Source: Microlunatus sp. Gsoil 973
GTDB lineage: Bacteria; Actinomycetota; Actinomycetes; Propionibacteriales; Propionibacteriaceae
DNA length: 64,000 nt
Reading direction: 5' to 3'
Assembly: GCF_009707365.1 (NCBI RefSeq)
Contig: NZ_CP046122.1
Location: 2,914,001 to 2,978,000, forward strand
Shown: one piece after another, positions 17,008 through 27,727 of the stretch
How the letters are laid out: the number at the start of each line of letters is the position of its first letter
How positions within the stretch are numbered: the stretch's first letter is position 1
Notes under the pieces: generated by a model
What the model was told of the DNA's origin: nothing
Database searches by the model: none
What the model saw: the letters and a program-made list of their open reading frames with translations, nothing else
Position numbers and translations under genes: made by a program

Positions 17008-17421
17008 TCGCCTCGCAGCCAGTCCGGCGTGATCAACTGCGCAGCTTTCCCGGGTGATCAGGGGCGTGTCAGGTGCGTAGGGCGTGTTGCGGTGGATGGC
17101 GTTGAGGATGGGTTCCTGTCGGGGTCGATCTGCTCGGGTGGTCGCCACCAGACCCGTCCTCGCCGGTATTCGGCAGGCCACCCGTATTGGACGAACCGGT
17201 AGGGGTGGAACGGGCACACCAACGCCCGAGCTCTCGGTTCACCGGCCGGGATGCCGAGTAGGGCGATCAGGAACGATTCCGCAGAGACGAACAGGCGGAT
17301 CGGATTATCGATCCGACACCCCGTCGCCGCCATCAGATTGATCAACGTCTGACCGGACCGGTCGACAGCTGACCGCCCACCACAACGACAGTTGTGCTGA
17401 GCTGCCGCCGCCCGGTCCTCG
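17008..17421. other. 414-base region without an assured gene
   Basis: It lies between the convergent GNAT and kbl genes. It holds a possible 91-codon minus-strand frame (17058-17333, listed separately) and a short hairpin CACAAC-GACA-GTTGTG at 17381-17396, 26 bases beyond the kbl stop, that could help end kbl transcription. I see no RNA gene. Confidence 0.5.
17058..17333 (-). CDS. Possible small hypothetical protein or gene remnant
   Basis: A 91-codon frame starting at ATG 17333. The middle is protein-like, with G/C-rich third positions and ordered residues (LFVSAESFLIALLGIPAG; then CPFHPYRFVQYGWPAEYRRG; then VWWRPPEQ), but the last 20 residues are low in complexity and rich in Pro, Thr and Ser. 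There is no ribosome-binding site before the ATG, and the same frame stays open upstream into kbl. I do not recognise the family. It may be the C-terminal remnant of a lost gene. Confidence 0.3.
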   Translation of the reverse strand: MAATGCRIDNPIRLFVSAESFLIALLGIPAGEPRARALVCPFHPYRFVQYGWPAEYRRGRVWWRPPEQIDPDRNPSSTPSTATRPTHLTRP

Positions 17422-18600
17422 CTACTGGATCGCTTCCCGCGCCCGCTCGAACGCCGCAATCGCCCGGTCAAGATCATCGCGGGTATGCGCGGCCGACATC
17501 TGGGTGCGGATCCGCGCCTTGCCGCGCGGCACCACCGGATAGGAGAACGCCCGGACGTAGATCCCGTCGGCGAGCAGCTTGTCGGCCATCTGGCCGGCCT
17601 TGACCGCATCGCCGATCATCACTGGGACGATCGCGTGATCGGACTCGGGAATCTCGAAACCGCGGCGGGTCATCTCCGTTCGGAAGTACGTCGTGTTGTC
17701 CCGTAGTTGCGACAACAGGTCGCCCGATGACTCGAGAAGGTCAAGAGCCGCCACAGCTGCTGCGGCGATCGACGGAGCGAGCGAATTGGAGAACAAATAC
17801 GGACGGGACCGCTGACGGAGGATCTCAACGATCTCGGCTCGGGCCGCCGTGTAGCCACCGCTCGCACCGCCGAGCGCCTTACCGAGGGTGCCGGTGACGA
17901 TGTCGATCTTGTCCTGGACACCGAACAGTTCCGGTGTGCCGGCACCGTTCGGACCCACGAAGCCGACGGCGTGTGAGTCGTCCACCATCACCAGGGCGTC
18001 GTATTCCTCGGCGAGTTCGACGATCTTGTCCAGCGGGGCGACGTAGCCGTCCATCGAGAACACCCCGTCGGTTGCGATCAACCGATATCGCGCGTCGCCC
18101 GCCGACTGGAGCTGCGTTTCAAGATCGGCCATGTCGCGATTGCGATACCGCAGCCTGCGGGCCTTGGACAGTCGCACGCCGTCGATGATGCTTGCGTGGT
18201 TGAGTTCGTCGGAGATGATTGCGTCCTGGTCGGTCAACAACGTCTCGAACAGGCCACCGTTGGCGTCGAAACAGGAGCTGTACAGGATCGCATCGTCGGT
18301 CTTGAGGAAGCCGGAGATCTTCGCCTCGAGCTGCTTGTGCAGGGTTGTGGTGCCACAGATGAACCGGACCGATGCCATGCCGAATCCCCAACGGTCCAGA
18401 CCTTCGTGGGCCGCCTTGATCATCGCCGGATGATCGGCAAGGCCGAGATAGTTGTTCGCGCAGAGGTTGAGGACGGTCTGGCCGCCGACTCCGATCGAGG
18501 CCGACTGCGGTGTGTCGATCACCGATTCGGCCTTGTACAGCCCCTCGGTCCGCAACTGCTGCACTTCTGCGGAGAGCTGATCCTTCATCGACCCGTACAT
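17422..18600 (-). CDS. kbl: Glycine C-acetyltransferase (2-amino-3-ketobutyrate CoA ligase)
   Basis: 392 residues. Cleaves 2-amino-3-ketobutyrate with CoA to glycine and acetyl-CoA, the second step of threonine degradation. Family features: [14 protein letters not shown] near residue 47, the PLP-contacting [12 protein letters not shown], and the PLP lysine in [15 protein letters not shown] near 246. The ATG at 18600 shares its A with the tdh stop (TGATG) and has GGGAG upstream, so translation is coupled to tdh. The open frame extends another 750 bases upstream but that is tdh read out of frame. Confidence 0.95.
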   Translation of the reverse strand: MYGSMKDQLSAEVQQLRTEGLYKAESVIDTPQSASIGVGGQTVLNLCANNYLGLADHPAMIKAAHEGLDRWGFGMASVRFICGTTTLHKQLEAKISGFLKTDDAILYSSCFDANGGLFETLLTDQDAIISDELNHASIIDGVRLSKARRLRYRNRDMADLETQLQSAGDARYRLIATDGVFSMDGYVAPLDKIVELAEEYDALVMVDDSHAVGFVGPNGAGTPELFGVQDKIDIVTGTLGKALGGASGGYTAARAEIVEILRQRSRPYLFSNSLAPSIAAAAVAALDLLESSGDLLSQLRDNTTYFRTEMTRRGFEIPESDHAIVPVMIGDAVKAGQMADKLLADGIYVRAFSYPVVPRGKARIRTQMSAAHTRDDLDRAIAAFERAREAIQ

Positions 18601-19628
18601 CACTTCTCCCAACTCATGATCACTTTGCCACCGTGCCCGGAACGCGCCGTCTCGAAGGCCTTCTCGTATTCCGTGTGATCGAACCGGTCGGTGATCACCC
18701 CGGAGATGTCCAGACCGCTTTGCAGGAGTACCGACATCGCGTACCAGGTCTCGAACATCTCCCGGCCGTAGATGCCCTTGATCGTCAGCATGTTCAGCAC
18801 GACCGTGGCGATGTCGATGTTGACCTCGCCCGACGGGAGTCCCAGGACAGCGATCCGACCGCCGTGGGTCATCGAGGAGATCATGTCCCGGAGAGCGACC
18901 GGACTCCCCGACATCTCCAGGCCGACGTCGAAACCTTCCAACATGCCGAGCCGGCCGTAGGCCTCCCGCGGCTGGTGCTCCCGGGCATCCAGAGCAAGGC
19001 TCACTCCGAGCCGGGAGGCCAATTCCAGCCGGGACGGGCTCAGATCGCTGATCACCACGTTCCGGGCACCGGCGTGGCGGGAGATCATCGCCGCGATGAT
19101 GCCGATCGGTCCGGCACCGGTGACCAGCACGTCCTCGCCGAGCATCGGGAAGGTCAGCGCGGTGTGCACGGCGTTCCCGAACGGGTCGAAGATCGCGGCG
19201 ACGTCGAAACCGATCGGGTTGGTGTGCACCCAGACGTTCGACGACGGCATCGCGATGTACTCGGCGAATGCGCCGTCCAGCTGGACGCCGATGCCGCGGG
19301 TGTTGATGCACAAGTGCCGGCGTCCTGCGCGGCAGTTCCGGCAGCGGCCGCACACCAGGTGCCCCTCACCGCTGACCACGTCGCCGACGGAGACGTCGTT
19401 GACGGCAGGACCGGTCTCGACGACAACGCCGGAGAACTCGTGCCCGACGATCAGCGGAGCAGTCACGTGGGTCGCCGCCCAGTCGTCCCAGCTGTCGATG
19501 TGCAGGTCCGTGCCGCAGATCCCGGTCTGTTTGACCTCGATCAACACATCGGTCGGCCCTACCTGCGGTTCCGGCACCTCCGTCAACTCCAGCCCAGGAG
19601 CGGCCGCCGTCTTCACCAGCGCTTTCAC
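18600..19628 (-). CDS. tdh: L-threonine 3-dehydrogenase (zinc MDR family)
   Basis: 342 residues. Oxidises threonine to 2-amino-3-ketobutyrate with NAD. Catalytic zinc ligands lie in [14 protein letters not shown] and GHEFSG; the structural zinc lobe is [15 protein letters not shown]; cofactor binding is [16 protein letters not shown] at 19628 gives the family-typical beginning VKALVKT but has only a weak ribosome-binding site; ATG at 19658 is an in-frame alternative. tdh-kbl is an operon, and a divergent sdaA follows 370 bases away, so threonine and serine breakdown are grouped. Confidence 0.94.
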   Translation of the reverse strand: MKALVKTAAAPGLELTEVPEPQVGPTDVLIEVKQTGICGTDLHIDSWDDWAATHVTAPLIVGHEFSGVVVETGPAVNDVSVGDVVSGEGHLVCGRCRNCRAGRRHLCINTRGIGVQLDGAFAEYIAMPSSNVWVHTNPIGFDVAAIFDPFGNAVHTALTFPMLGEDVLVTGAGPIGIIAAMISRHAGARNVVISDLSPSRLELASRLGVSLALDAREHQPREAYGRLGMLEGFDVGLEMSGSPVALRDMISSMTHGGRIAVLGLPSGEVNIDIATVVLNMLTIKGIYGREMFETWYAMSVLLQSGLDISGVITDRFDHTEYEKAFETARSGHGGKVIMSWEK

Positions 19629-20000
19629 GATGTCGACCGTATTCCATCGGCGAACCATCCGGCCGACGGATCGGATCGGTGCCGACTGACGTCGGCATCG
19701 GGCGGTGATGGCAGGAGAGCGTGGTGGCCGAAGAAGCGGTGCCGGCTCATACCCGGCACCGCAGCACACGTACCCACGACGATTGAGGAGGACGCGTCAG
19801 CCCCAGTCTTGGTGGTCATCTGCCCGGCGATCGGTAGCGACACGCGTTCCACGCCGGGTCGACACCGCTGAGCATGCGTGCGTGCCGCGGTCGACGGCGG
19901 CGTTGGGGGCGTGTGCACATACTGGAACTATGAAGATGTCCGGACTGGAGCCGCGGCGGCACCCGCAACCGGCAATTGCCGATCGGAGTCTCGATCCGGA
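19629..20000. other. 372-base divergent intergenic region between tdh and sdaA
   Basis: It carries two perfect hairpins, GCCGAC-TGAC-GTCGGC at 19681-19696 and a stronger one at 19736-19762, and a short frame of 24 codons (ATG 19930 to TGA 20004) whose stop overlaps the sdaA GTG start. Both promoters must lie here, but I cannot set them with confidence. I looked for glycine-riboswitch core motifs and saw none. Confidence 0.5.
19736..19762. promoter_or_regulatory. Perfect 10-bp hairpin upstream of tdh
   Basis: GCGGTGCCGG and CCGGCACCGC pair around a 7-base loop, about 110 bases ahead of the tdh start and 240 ahead of sdaA. In the tdh leader it would form an RNA structure; it could equally be a terminator for stray transcription or a protein-binding site. 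Confidence 0.45.
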
Positions 20001-21398
20001 GTGAGTATCAGCGTCTTCGACCTGTTGAGCATCGGTATCGGCCCGTCGAGCTCACACACTGTCGGGCCGATGCGCGCCGCCGCACGGTTCGTCGGTGATC
20101 TTGATCACCATCAGCGACTTCGGCAGGTCGGCCGGGTCAGGGCGGAGTTGTTCGGGTCGCTGGGCGCGACCGGCCACGGACATGGCAGCGAGAACGCCGT
20201 GCTGTGGGGGCTGGAGGGCGAGGACCCGGAAACGGTCGACACCGACACCGCTCCCGACCGCGCAGCGAAGATCCGCAGCACCGGTCGGATCCGGCTCGCC
20301 GGTGTCCACGAGGTCGGTTTCGATCCCGATCACGATCTTGTCCTGCACCGGCGCAGGTCACTGCCGTTCCATCCGAACGGAATGACCTTCACCGCCTGGG
20401 ATGTGGACGGATCGCAGGTGATCGCCGAACGGACCTACTACTCGATCGGTGGCGGTTTCGTACTCGACGACGACGGGTCGGGACGTCCGAAGGTCCGCCC
20501 CGACCCGACCGCCGTCCCCTATCGGTTCGAAACGGCGGAGCAGTTGCTGGCGATCTGCCACCAGAATCAACGTGCGATTTCCGATGTCGCACTGGCCAAC
20601 GAGTGCGCACGGCGTTCGGAGGCGGAGGTCCGCGCCGGACTGCTTCGGATCTGGCGGACGATGGCCGATTGTGTCGATCACGGCTGCCAGACCTCGGGCG
20701 TACTGCCGGGCGGGCTGAAGGTACGACGCAGGGCCGCCGAACTGCACGACCAATTGGCCGCCTCACCGGCTTCGGACGCCGCCGTCGACCCGCTGGCTGC
20801 GATAGACTGGGTGACGCTGTGGGCGCTGGCCGTCAACGAGGAGAACGCCGCCGGTGGACGGGTGGTCACCGCACCGACCAACGGCGCGGCAGGCATCATC
20901 CCGGCGGTGCTGCACTACGCCGTACGCTTCGGGCCCGGTGTCGATCCGGCCAACCAGGACGACAAGATCATTCGCTTCCTGCTCACCGCCGGTGCGATCG
21001 GTGCCATCTACCAGCAGACCGGGTCGATCTCCGGAGCTCAGGTCGGTTGCCAGGGCGAGGTCGGCACTGCCTGTTCGATGGCCGCCGGCGCTCTGGCCGA
21101 ACTGCTCGGAGGCAGTGTTGATCAAGTGGAGAACGCAGCGGAGATCGGCATGGAGCACCACCTCGGGCTGACCTGCGACCCTGTCGGCGGCCTGGTCCAG
21201 ATTCCTTGTATCGAAAGGAATGCCGTCGCCTCGGTGAAGGCGATCACCGCAGCACGTCTTGCCCTGCGCGGGGACGGCCGGCATACGGTCAGCCTGGACA
21301 AGGTGATCAAGACGATGATGGAGACCGGTCGGGACATGAAGATCAAGTACAAGGAGACGGCACGCGGCGGGCTCGCGGTCAACATCGTCGAGTGTTGA
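20001..21398 (+). CDS. sdaA: L-serine ammonia-lyase (iron-sulfur type)
   Basis: 465 residues, single-chain enzyme with fused beta (N-terminal) and alpha domains; deaminates serine to pyruvate. [20 protein letters not shown] opens the beta domain, and the alpha domain has [30 protein letters not shown] and [19 protein letters not shown], which supply the three cysteines of the oxygen-labile 4Fe-4S cluster. GTG at 20001 is chosen because it starts the conserved sequence; GGAG lies about 12 bases upstream. With tdh-kbl and the glyA gene at 33 kb, the window can convert threonine to glycine, serine and pyruvate. A weak hairpin (CGCCGA/TCGGCG, 21402-21423) follows the stop. Confidence 0.94.
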   Translation: MSISVFDLLSIGIGPSSSHTVGPMRAAARFVGDLDHHQRLRQVGRVRAELFGSLGATGHGHGSENAVLWGLEGEDPETVDTDTAPDRAAKIRSTGRIRLAGVHEVGFDPDHDLVLHRRRSLPFHPNGMTFTAWDVDGSQVIAERTYYSIGGGFVLDDDGSGRPKVRPDPTAVPYRFETAEQLLAICHQNQRAISDVALANECARRSEAEVRAGLLRIWRTMADCVDHGCQTSGVLPGGLKVRRRAAELHDQLAASPASDAAVDPLAAIDWVTLWALAVNEENAAGGRVVTAPTNGAAGIIPAVLHYAVRFGPGVDPANQDDKIIRFLLTAGAIGAIYQQTGSISGAQVGCQGEVGTACSMAAGALAELLGGSVDQVENAAEIGMEHHLGLTCDPVGGLVQIPCIERNAVASVKAITAARLALRGDGRHTVSLDKVIKTMMETGRDMKIKYKETARGGLAVNIVEC

Positions 21399-21597
21399 TC
21401 TCGCCGATCACATCTCGTCGGCGCGCTGACCTGGGCAACCCTGCTCAGAGTCCCCACTCGCAGGCCGCTCGGACGAGCCCACGGATATCGCTTTCCACCC
21501 CGCCCTTGTCTGCGGGCCGACCGCATGTCATTCTTGGGCCAGTTTCTATCCACTACGGATCGTCGGGCACGTACCTGCCCGTGGAAGGAAGTGCGGC

Positions 21598-22689
<1,092 letters not shown>

Positions 22690-22730
22690 GGAGTGACGGC
22701 ATCCGCCTGAGCAGGACTGTCTCACGGCCA

Positions 22731-22764
22731 CGAGCCCCCGGCGCACTGTGCGTCCGGGGGCTCG
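22731..22764 (+). terminator. Strong terminator hairpin after the ABC ATPase gene
   Basis: A perfect 11-bp GC-rich stem (CGAGCCCCCGG with CCGGGGGCTCG) and 12-base loop, 41 bases after the stop; no T-tract. It separates the ATPase gene from the DUF4032 gene. Confidence 0.8.
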
Positions 22765-22820
22765 TCGCCGCCTATCCTGGTGAGCTCAACCTGAGTTCGC
22801 AGTGAGTTCGAAGGACTTCC

Positions 22821-24230
22821 GTGCCTCGTTTCCTGTCCGCCCGGCCTGATCCTCAGCTGATCACGCTGCCCTGGGGGACGCCGTTGGAGGACTGGCCGAC
22901 GGACAATCTCGTCGCGTTGCCGCGTGGCATCTCCCGCCACGTCGTCCGCTTCGTCCGGGTCGGCAAGGAGATCTACGCCTTCAAGGAAGTCGTCGAACAC
23001 CTCGCCCGGCACGAGTACGAACTGCTGCGCGACCTCAACCGCCTGGACACTCCCTCGGTCGAGCCGGTGGGCGTGGTCACCGAGCGGATCGACGCCGACG
23101 GCGACCAGCTCGACCCGATCCTGATCACCAAGCACCTGCAGTTCTCGCTGCCCTACCGCTCGCTGTTCAATCGCGGTGTCCGCCAGGACACGGTCAACCG
23201 GCTCGTCGACGCCATGGTGGTGCTACTCGCCCGGCTGCATCTCGTCGGCTTCCTGTGGGGCGACGTGTCGCTGTCAAACACCCTGTTCCGGCGCGATGCC
23301 GGTTCGTTCGCCGCCTATCTGGTCGACGCCGAGACCGGTGAACTGCACGAAAGCCTCACCGACGGCCAGCGCGAACACGACTTGTCCATCGCCCGGACCA
23401 ACCTCTTCGGCGAGTTCCTGGACGTCCAGGCGGGTGGCCTGCTGGACGAGTCACTGGATCCGCAGACCCTGGTGGAGACCATCGAGAGCCGGTACCGGGA
23501 GCTGTGGGCCGAGCTGACCGATGTCGAGGAGTTCGACGGCAGCGAGATGCACCGCATCGAGGGCCGCGTCCGGCGGCTCAACGCGCTCGGTTTCGATGTC
23601 GCCGAACTTGACATCACCACCGACTTCGCCGGGTCAACGGTGCGGATCCAGCCCAAGGTGGTCGACGCGGGCCACCATTCCCGCCGGCTGCTCCGGTTGA
23701 CCGGGCTCGACGTCGAGGAGAACCAGGCCCGTCGGTTGCTCAACGACCTGGACTACTTCCGTGCCCAGACCGACCAGCAGAACGGCGACGAGGCGATCGT
23801 TGCCCACCAGTGGCTGCAACAGCGGTTCGAACCTGTGCTCGAGGCGATCCCCACCGACCTGCGCGGCAAGCTCGAACCGGCGCAGATCTATCACGAGGTG
23901 CTGGATCACCGCTGGTTCGAGTCGGAGAAGGCGGGCCACGAGATTCCGATGCCGGAGGCCGCTCGGAGCTACGTACGCACCGTGCTGCGGAATCTGCCGG
24001 ACGAGCAGATCGAGGTGCCCGACGGCGACGAACTCAGCCGGTTGGAGAACCCGTACGATCCGTCCCAGGGCTACGCGGACGGCGACGGCGACAAGCCGTA
24101 CGACCCCTGGGAGGACGGGGACCTCAGTCCGGAGACCGGCACCGGCGGGCCCGAACCGGCCTTCGATCCGAACCGCCTCGACATCGAGGCACTACGGCGC
24201 CGGAGTGCCGAGCGCCAGAAGCAGCCCTAG
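22821..24230 (+). CDS. DUF4032 protein with kinase-like catalytic loop
   Basis: 469 residues. The N-terminal half has a protein-kinase-like look: a lysine strand (VRVGKEIYAFKEVVEH), HLVGFLWGDVSLSNTLFRR near residue 140, which resembles the GDxxxxN catalytic loop of lipopolysaccharide and RIO-type kinases, and AYLVDAETGEL in the place of the DFG metal site. The C-terminal half carries the DUF4032 domain, ending in a Gly/Asp/Pro-rich acidic tail. It is widespread in actinobacteria, with unknown role. GTG at 22821 follows AAGGA. A pirin gene begins 17 bases downstream, so they share an operon. Confidence 0.82.
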   Translation: MPRFLSARPDPQLITLPWGTPLEDWPTDNLVALPRGISRHVVRFVRVGKEIYAFKEVVEHLARHEYELLRDLNRLDTPSVEPVGVVTERIDADGDQLDPILITKHLQFSLPYRSLFNRGVRQDTVNRLVDAMVVLLARLHLVGFLWGDVSLSNTLFRRDAGSFAAYLVDAETGELHESLTDGQREHDLSIARTNLFGEFLDVQAGGLLDESLDPQTLVETIESRYRELWAELTDVEEFDGSEMHRIEGRVRRLNALGFDVAELDITTDFAGSTVRIQPKVVDAGHHSRRLLRLTGLDVEENQARRLLNDLDYFRAQTDQQNGDEAIVAHQWLQQRFEPVLEAIPTDLRGKLEPAQIYHEVLDHRWFESEKAGHEIPMPEAARSYVRTVLRNLPDEQIEVPDGDELSRLENPYDPSQGYADGDGDKPYDPWEDGDLSPETGTGGPEPAFDPNRLDIEALRRRSAERQKQP

Positions 24231-24246
24231 CAGGAGCGGAGGACGG

Positions 24247-25227
24247 ATGAGCAATCTCGAGATCGCCCCCGAGGAGACCGACTGCACCTCGGCGCCCACC
24301 GACGGCACCCTGCTCATCGAGGCTCGCAACGTGCCGCTCGGCGGGGTCCGTGGCATCACCGTGAACCGGACCCTGCCGTCGCGCCACGTGCCGACCATCG
24401 GCGCCTGGTGTTTTCTGGATCATTTCGGTCCGGCACCCGCCGACTCGATGGTCGTCCTCCCCCACCCGCACACCGCACTCCAGACCGTCACCTGGCCGTT
24501 GTCCGGCTCGATCCACCACCGCGACTCGGTCGGCTCGGACGTGACCGTGCGGCCGGGTGAGCTCAACCTGATGACGGCCGGACAGGGCGTGTCCCACTCC
24601 GAGATCAGCCTGCGCGGCCCGGACCCACTCCGCGGCCTGCAGTTGTGGGTCGCGCTGCCCGATGACGCCCTGACCGTCGTGCCATCGTTCGAGCAGCACA
24701 GCACGCTGCCGATCGTCGAGTCGGGCAACCTGACGGCGACCGTGCTGGCCGGTGAGTTCGGAGGCGTACGCTCCCCGGCGACCACCTTCACACCGCTGGT
24801 CGGTGCCCAGCTCTCCCTGCGCCCCGGCACCAGCATTGTCGATCTTCGGCGCACCTTCGAGTACGGCCTGATGGTGCTGGACGGAGCCGTCCGGGTCGAT
24901 GGGCGTACGCTTCCCAACGGCTCCTTGCTCTACCTCGGTCTCGGCCACGACGGCGTCGAACTGAGCACCGCGACCGACTCCCGGCTGATCATGCTCGGCG
25001 GCGAGCCGTTCGAGTCGGAGTTGATCATGTGGTGGAACTTCATCGGCCGCAGCCACCAGGACATCCTCGGGGCCAGGCAGGAGTGGGAAGATCATTCCGT
25101 ACGCTTCGGCGTGGTCCCGGGTCACGGTTCGGATTGGATACCCGCGCCACCGATGCCGATCACGATCTTGAAACCCCGCCGCCGAAGCAAACCGTCCCGC
25201 CGAACCGATGGAGAGGATCACCGGTGA
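24247..25227 (+). CDS. Pirin family protein
   Basis: 326 residues, two cupin domains. The N-terminal cupin has HPHTALQTVTWPLSG and SIHHRDSVGSD and then LMTAGQGVSHSE, giving the metal-binding histidines of the pirin family; WNFIGRSHQDI near residue 265 is a further family signature. Pirins are iron proteins with reported quercetin dioxygenase or redox-sensing roles; activity here is not predictable. ATG at 24247 has GGAGGA upstream. The stop overlaps the next gene by one base (TGATG). Confidence 0.9.
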   Translation: MSNLEIAPEETDCTSAPTDGTLLIEARNVPLGGVRGITVNRTLPSRHVPTIGAWCFLDHFGPAPADSMVVLPHPHTALQTVTWPLSGSIHHRDSVGSDVTVRPGELNLMTAGQGVSHSEISLRGPDPLRGLQLWVALPDDALTVVPSFEQHSTLPIVESGNLTATVLAGEFGGVRSPATTFTPLVGAQLSLRPGTSIVDLRRTFEYGLMVLDGAVRVDGRTLPNGSLLYLGLGHDGVELSTATDSRLIMLGGEPFESELIMWWNFIGRSHQDILGARQEWEDHSVRFGVVPGHGSDWIPAPPMPITILKPRRRSKPSRRTDGEDHR

Positions 25228-25508
25228 TGACGATCACGGTCAACGACGTACCGGAGAAGCACCGCTACGAGGCAACCGACGCGGACGGAACGGTCTACGG
25301 TCACGTCGAATACATCCGTGCCGACAGCAAGATCACGTTCACCCACACCGAGGTCGATCCGGCGGCCGAAGGGCAGGGCATCGGCAGCACATTGGCCCGC
25401 GCGGTCCTCGACCAGGCCAGGGCCGACGGCATCGCCGTACGCCCTATTTGCCCCTTCATCAAGGGCTGGATCGCCCGCCACCCCGACTACTCCGACCTCG
25501 TCCGTTAG
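25227..25508 (+). CDS. Small GNAT-type N-acetyltransferase (YjdJ-like)
   Basis: 93 residues. The product VNDVPEKHRYEATD, then TFTHTEVDPAAEGQGIGSTL, ARAVLDQARADG and CPFIKGWIARHPDY matches the short, single-domain GNAT family in which the acetyl-CoA loop is GQGIGS. It begins within the pirin stop (TGATG) and so is coupled to it. The substrate is unknown. Confidence 0.88.
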   Translation: MTITVNDVPEKHRYEATDADGTVYGHVEYIRADSKITFTHTEVDPAAEGQGIGSTLARAVLDQARADGIAVRPICPFIKGWIARHPDYSDLVR

Positions 25509-25580
25509 CGCCGAGGGGCCACACTCCCCTCGTCCGTGTTGCCCGATGCACCGACCGTCCCTGCCAGGAATGGAGAAACC

Positions 25581-26387
25581 ATGACCCAACAGCCGCACGC
25601 CGCCGGTCGCCCGATGCGGATCGGTGTCCAGATCCAACCGCAGCACGCCGACTATGCCGACATCCGTCGGACCGTCGATGCTGTTGAGGAACTCGGTGTC
25701 GACGTGATCTTCAACTGGGATCACTTCTTCCCGCTCTCCGGCGAACCCGACGGCAAGCACTTCGAATGCTGGACGATGCTGGGCGCGTGGGGAGAGCAGA
25801 CCAGCCGGGCCGAGATCGGTGCGCTGGTCACCTGCAACACCTACCGCAACCCCGACCTGCTCGCCGACATGGCCAGAACGGTTGATCACATCAGCTCCGG
25901 CCGGTTGATCCTCGCCATCGGTGCCGGTTGGTTCGAACGCGACTACGCCGAGTACGGCTACGAATTCGGCACCGCGGGATCCCGGATCGCCGCACTGGCC
26001 GAGGCGTTGCCCCGGATCAAGGCGCGTTGGGCCAAGCTCAACCCGCAGCCGACCCGGAGCATTCCGGTGCTGATCGGTGGCGGCGGCGAACGCAAGACAC
26101 TCAAGATCGTCGCGGAGCATGCCGACATCTGGCACGGCTTCGGCTCGGCGGAGACCTTGGCCCACAAGAACGGCGTGCTGGACGACTGGTGCGCCACCGT
26201 CGGTCGCGATCCGGCTGAGATCGAACGGGCCGGTGGTGCACCAAGATCACCTGATGACGGCGGCGATGCGCTCTACGAGGTCGGGACCCGGCTGTTGACC
26301 GTGGAATGCGATGGTGCGACCGGCTACGACCTCGGCCCGCTCAAGGAGTGGCTGGCCTGGCGGGACGAGAAGAACCGGAACGCCTAG
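25581..26387 (+). CDS. LLM class F420-dependent oxidoreductase
   Basis: 268 residues of the luciferase-like monooxygenase fold. RIGVQIQPQHADYADIRR opens the barrel; FNWDHFFPL, ALVTCNTYRNPDLLADMART, GRLILAIGAGWFERDY and PVLIGGGGERKTLKIVAEHA mark the F420-type subgroup. It transfers hydride to or from an organic substrate via coenzyme F420; the substrate is not predictable. ATG at 25581 is preceded by TGGAGA. It is 72 bases after the GNAT gene, and may be a separate unit. A weak hairpin (CTGCGG/CCGCAG, 26423-26448) follows. Confidence 0.88.
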   Translation: MTQQPHAAGRPMRIGVQIQPQHADYADIRRTVDAVEELGVDVIFNWDHFFPLSGEPDGKHFECWTMLGAWGEQTSRAEIGALVTCNTYRNPDLLADMARTVDHISSGRLILAIGAGWFERDYAEYGYEFGTAGSRIAALAEALPRIKARWAKLNPQPTRSIPVLIGGGGERKTLKIVAEHADIWHGFGSAETLAHKNGVLDDWCATVGRDPAEIERAGGAPRSPDDGGDALYEVGTRLLTVECDGATGYDLGPLKEWLAWRDEKNRNA

Positions 26388-26467
26388 CCCGGACCGGGTC
26401 CACCCGCAGGTAGGGGGTTGGCCTGCGGCCGCGCCGTTGCGACCGCAGACCACCCGAGCTTGACCGA

Positions 26468-27616
26468 TCACGCGTGCTTGAGCAACTCCCGGGCGATCAC
26501 CAGACGCTGGATCTGGTTGGTGCCCTCGAAGATCTGGGTGGCCTTGGCCTCGCGCATATAGCGTTCGACCGGGAATTCCCGGGTGTAGCCGTAGCCACCG
26601 AGCACCTGTACCGCGTCGGTGGAGACCTTCATGGCCGCGTCGGTGGCGGTCAGTTTGGCCACGGCCGCGTCCCGGCTGAACGGTTTGCCCGCGTCACGCT
26701 TCCGGGCGGCCATCAGATACGCCGCGCGGGCGTTGTCGACCGCAGCGGCCATGTCGGCCAGCAGGAATTGCAGGCCCTCGAATTCGGCGATCGTCCGGCC
26801 GAACTGCACCCGCTGGTTGGCGTACGACGAGGCCACGTCCAGCGCCGCCTGCGCAAGCCCCGTCGCCCCGGCCGCGATGCCGAGGCGTCCGGAATCCAGG
26901 GCGCCGAGAGCGATCTTCAGTCCCTCACCCTCGACGCCGATCATCCGGTCATCCGGGAGCGGCGCGCCGTCGAAGTAGACCGAGGCGGTCGACGATGCCG
27001 TCAGACCCATCTTGCGCTCGGGCTCGCCGATCGCCAGACCCGGGATGCCGGCCGGAACCAGGAAACAGCTCACCCCGTGATTGCGATCACCGCTGGTCCG
27101 GGCGAAGGTGAGGTAGTAGTCCGCCTGACCGGCATGACTGATCCAAGCCTTCTGACCGTGCAGTTCGTAGCCGGAGTCGCTGCGCTTGGCGCGTGTGGTC
27201 ATGGCTGCCACATCCGAACCTGCCTGCGGCTCGCTCAAGGCGTACGCCCCCAGCAGTTCGCCGCCCAACATGTCGGGCAGGAACCGGCCACGTTGATCAT
27301 CGGTCCCGTGGCGCACCAGCGCCAGGCAGGTCATCACATGCACCGAGACCCCGACACCGACACCCATCCAGGCGATCGCGACCTCTTCCAGCGCCTGCAG
27401 ATAGACCTCGTACGGCTGATCGAGGCCGCCCCAGCGTTCCGGGTACGGCATCCCGAACAGGCCGGCGCGGCCGAGCACCCGGAACTCCTCGCGCGGGAAT
27501 CGCGCTGCAGCCTCCGCCTCGCTCGCCCGCGGAGCCAGCTGCTCGCGGGCGATCTCGGCGATCAGGCCGACGAGTTCCGCCGCCTCAGGGGTCGGCAACA
27601 TCCGATCGACAGGCAT
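26468..27616 (-). CDS. Acyl-CoA dehydrogenase
   Basis: 382 residues, FAD-dependent alpha,beta-dehydrogenation of acyl-CoA in beta-oxidation or branched amino acid breakdown. Family motifs include AYALSEPQAGSDVAAM near residue 125, KAWISHAGQADYYLTFA and the C-terminal VQVLGGYGYTREFPVERYMR, with the catalytic glutamate in IFEGTNQIQRLVIAREL. The start ATG at 27616 has CAGGAGCG shortly upstream. A MarR regulator gene is divergent 111 bases away and could control it (inference). No partner transferase or hydratase is nearby. Confidence 0.94.
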   Translation of the reverse strand: MPVDRMLPTPEAAELVGLIAEIAREQLAPRASEAEAAARFPREEFRVLGRAGLFGMPYPERWGGLDQPYEVYLQALEEVAIAWMGVGVGVSVHVMTCLALVRHGTDDQRGRFLPDMLGGELLGAYALSEPQAGSDVAAMTTRAKRSDSGYELHGQKAWISHAGQADYYLTFARTSGDRNHGVSCFLVPAGIPGLAIGEPERKMGLTASSTASVYFDGAPLPDDRMIGVEGEGLKIALGALDSGRLGIAAGATGLAQAALDVASSYANQRVQFGRTIAEFEGLQFLLADMAAAVDNARAAYLMAARKRDAGKPFSRDAAVAKLTATDAAMKVSTDAVQVLGGYGYTREFPVERYMREAKATQIFEGTNQIQRLVIARELLKHA

Positions 27617-27727
27617 AACGCGCTCCTGCGGGAATTCCGTGCTGAAGATGCCTCACGGCTGAGGTTACACACGTCCTTTGGGCCGCGATGGCCCTCCGGG
27701 CACGCCGATTGCGGTTACGATTCGGAA

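Noticed and set aside
17422-19353. A 643-residue protein with kbl at its C-terminus
   Set aside because: The first 250 residues are low-complexity Arg-rich translation of tdh in another frame; kbl starts at 18600 with its own ribosome-binding site.
19629-20000. Glycine riboswitch ahead of sdaA or tdh
   Set aside because: None of the conserved glycine-aptamer core sequences are seen on either strand; only simple hairpins are present.
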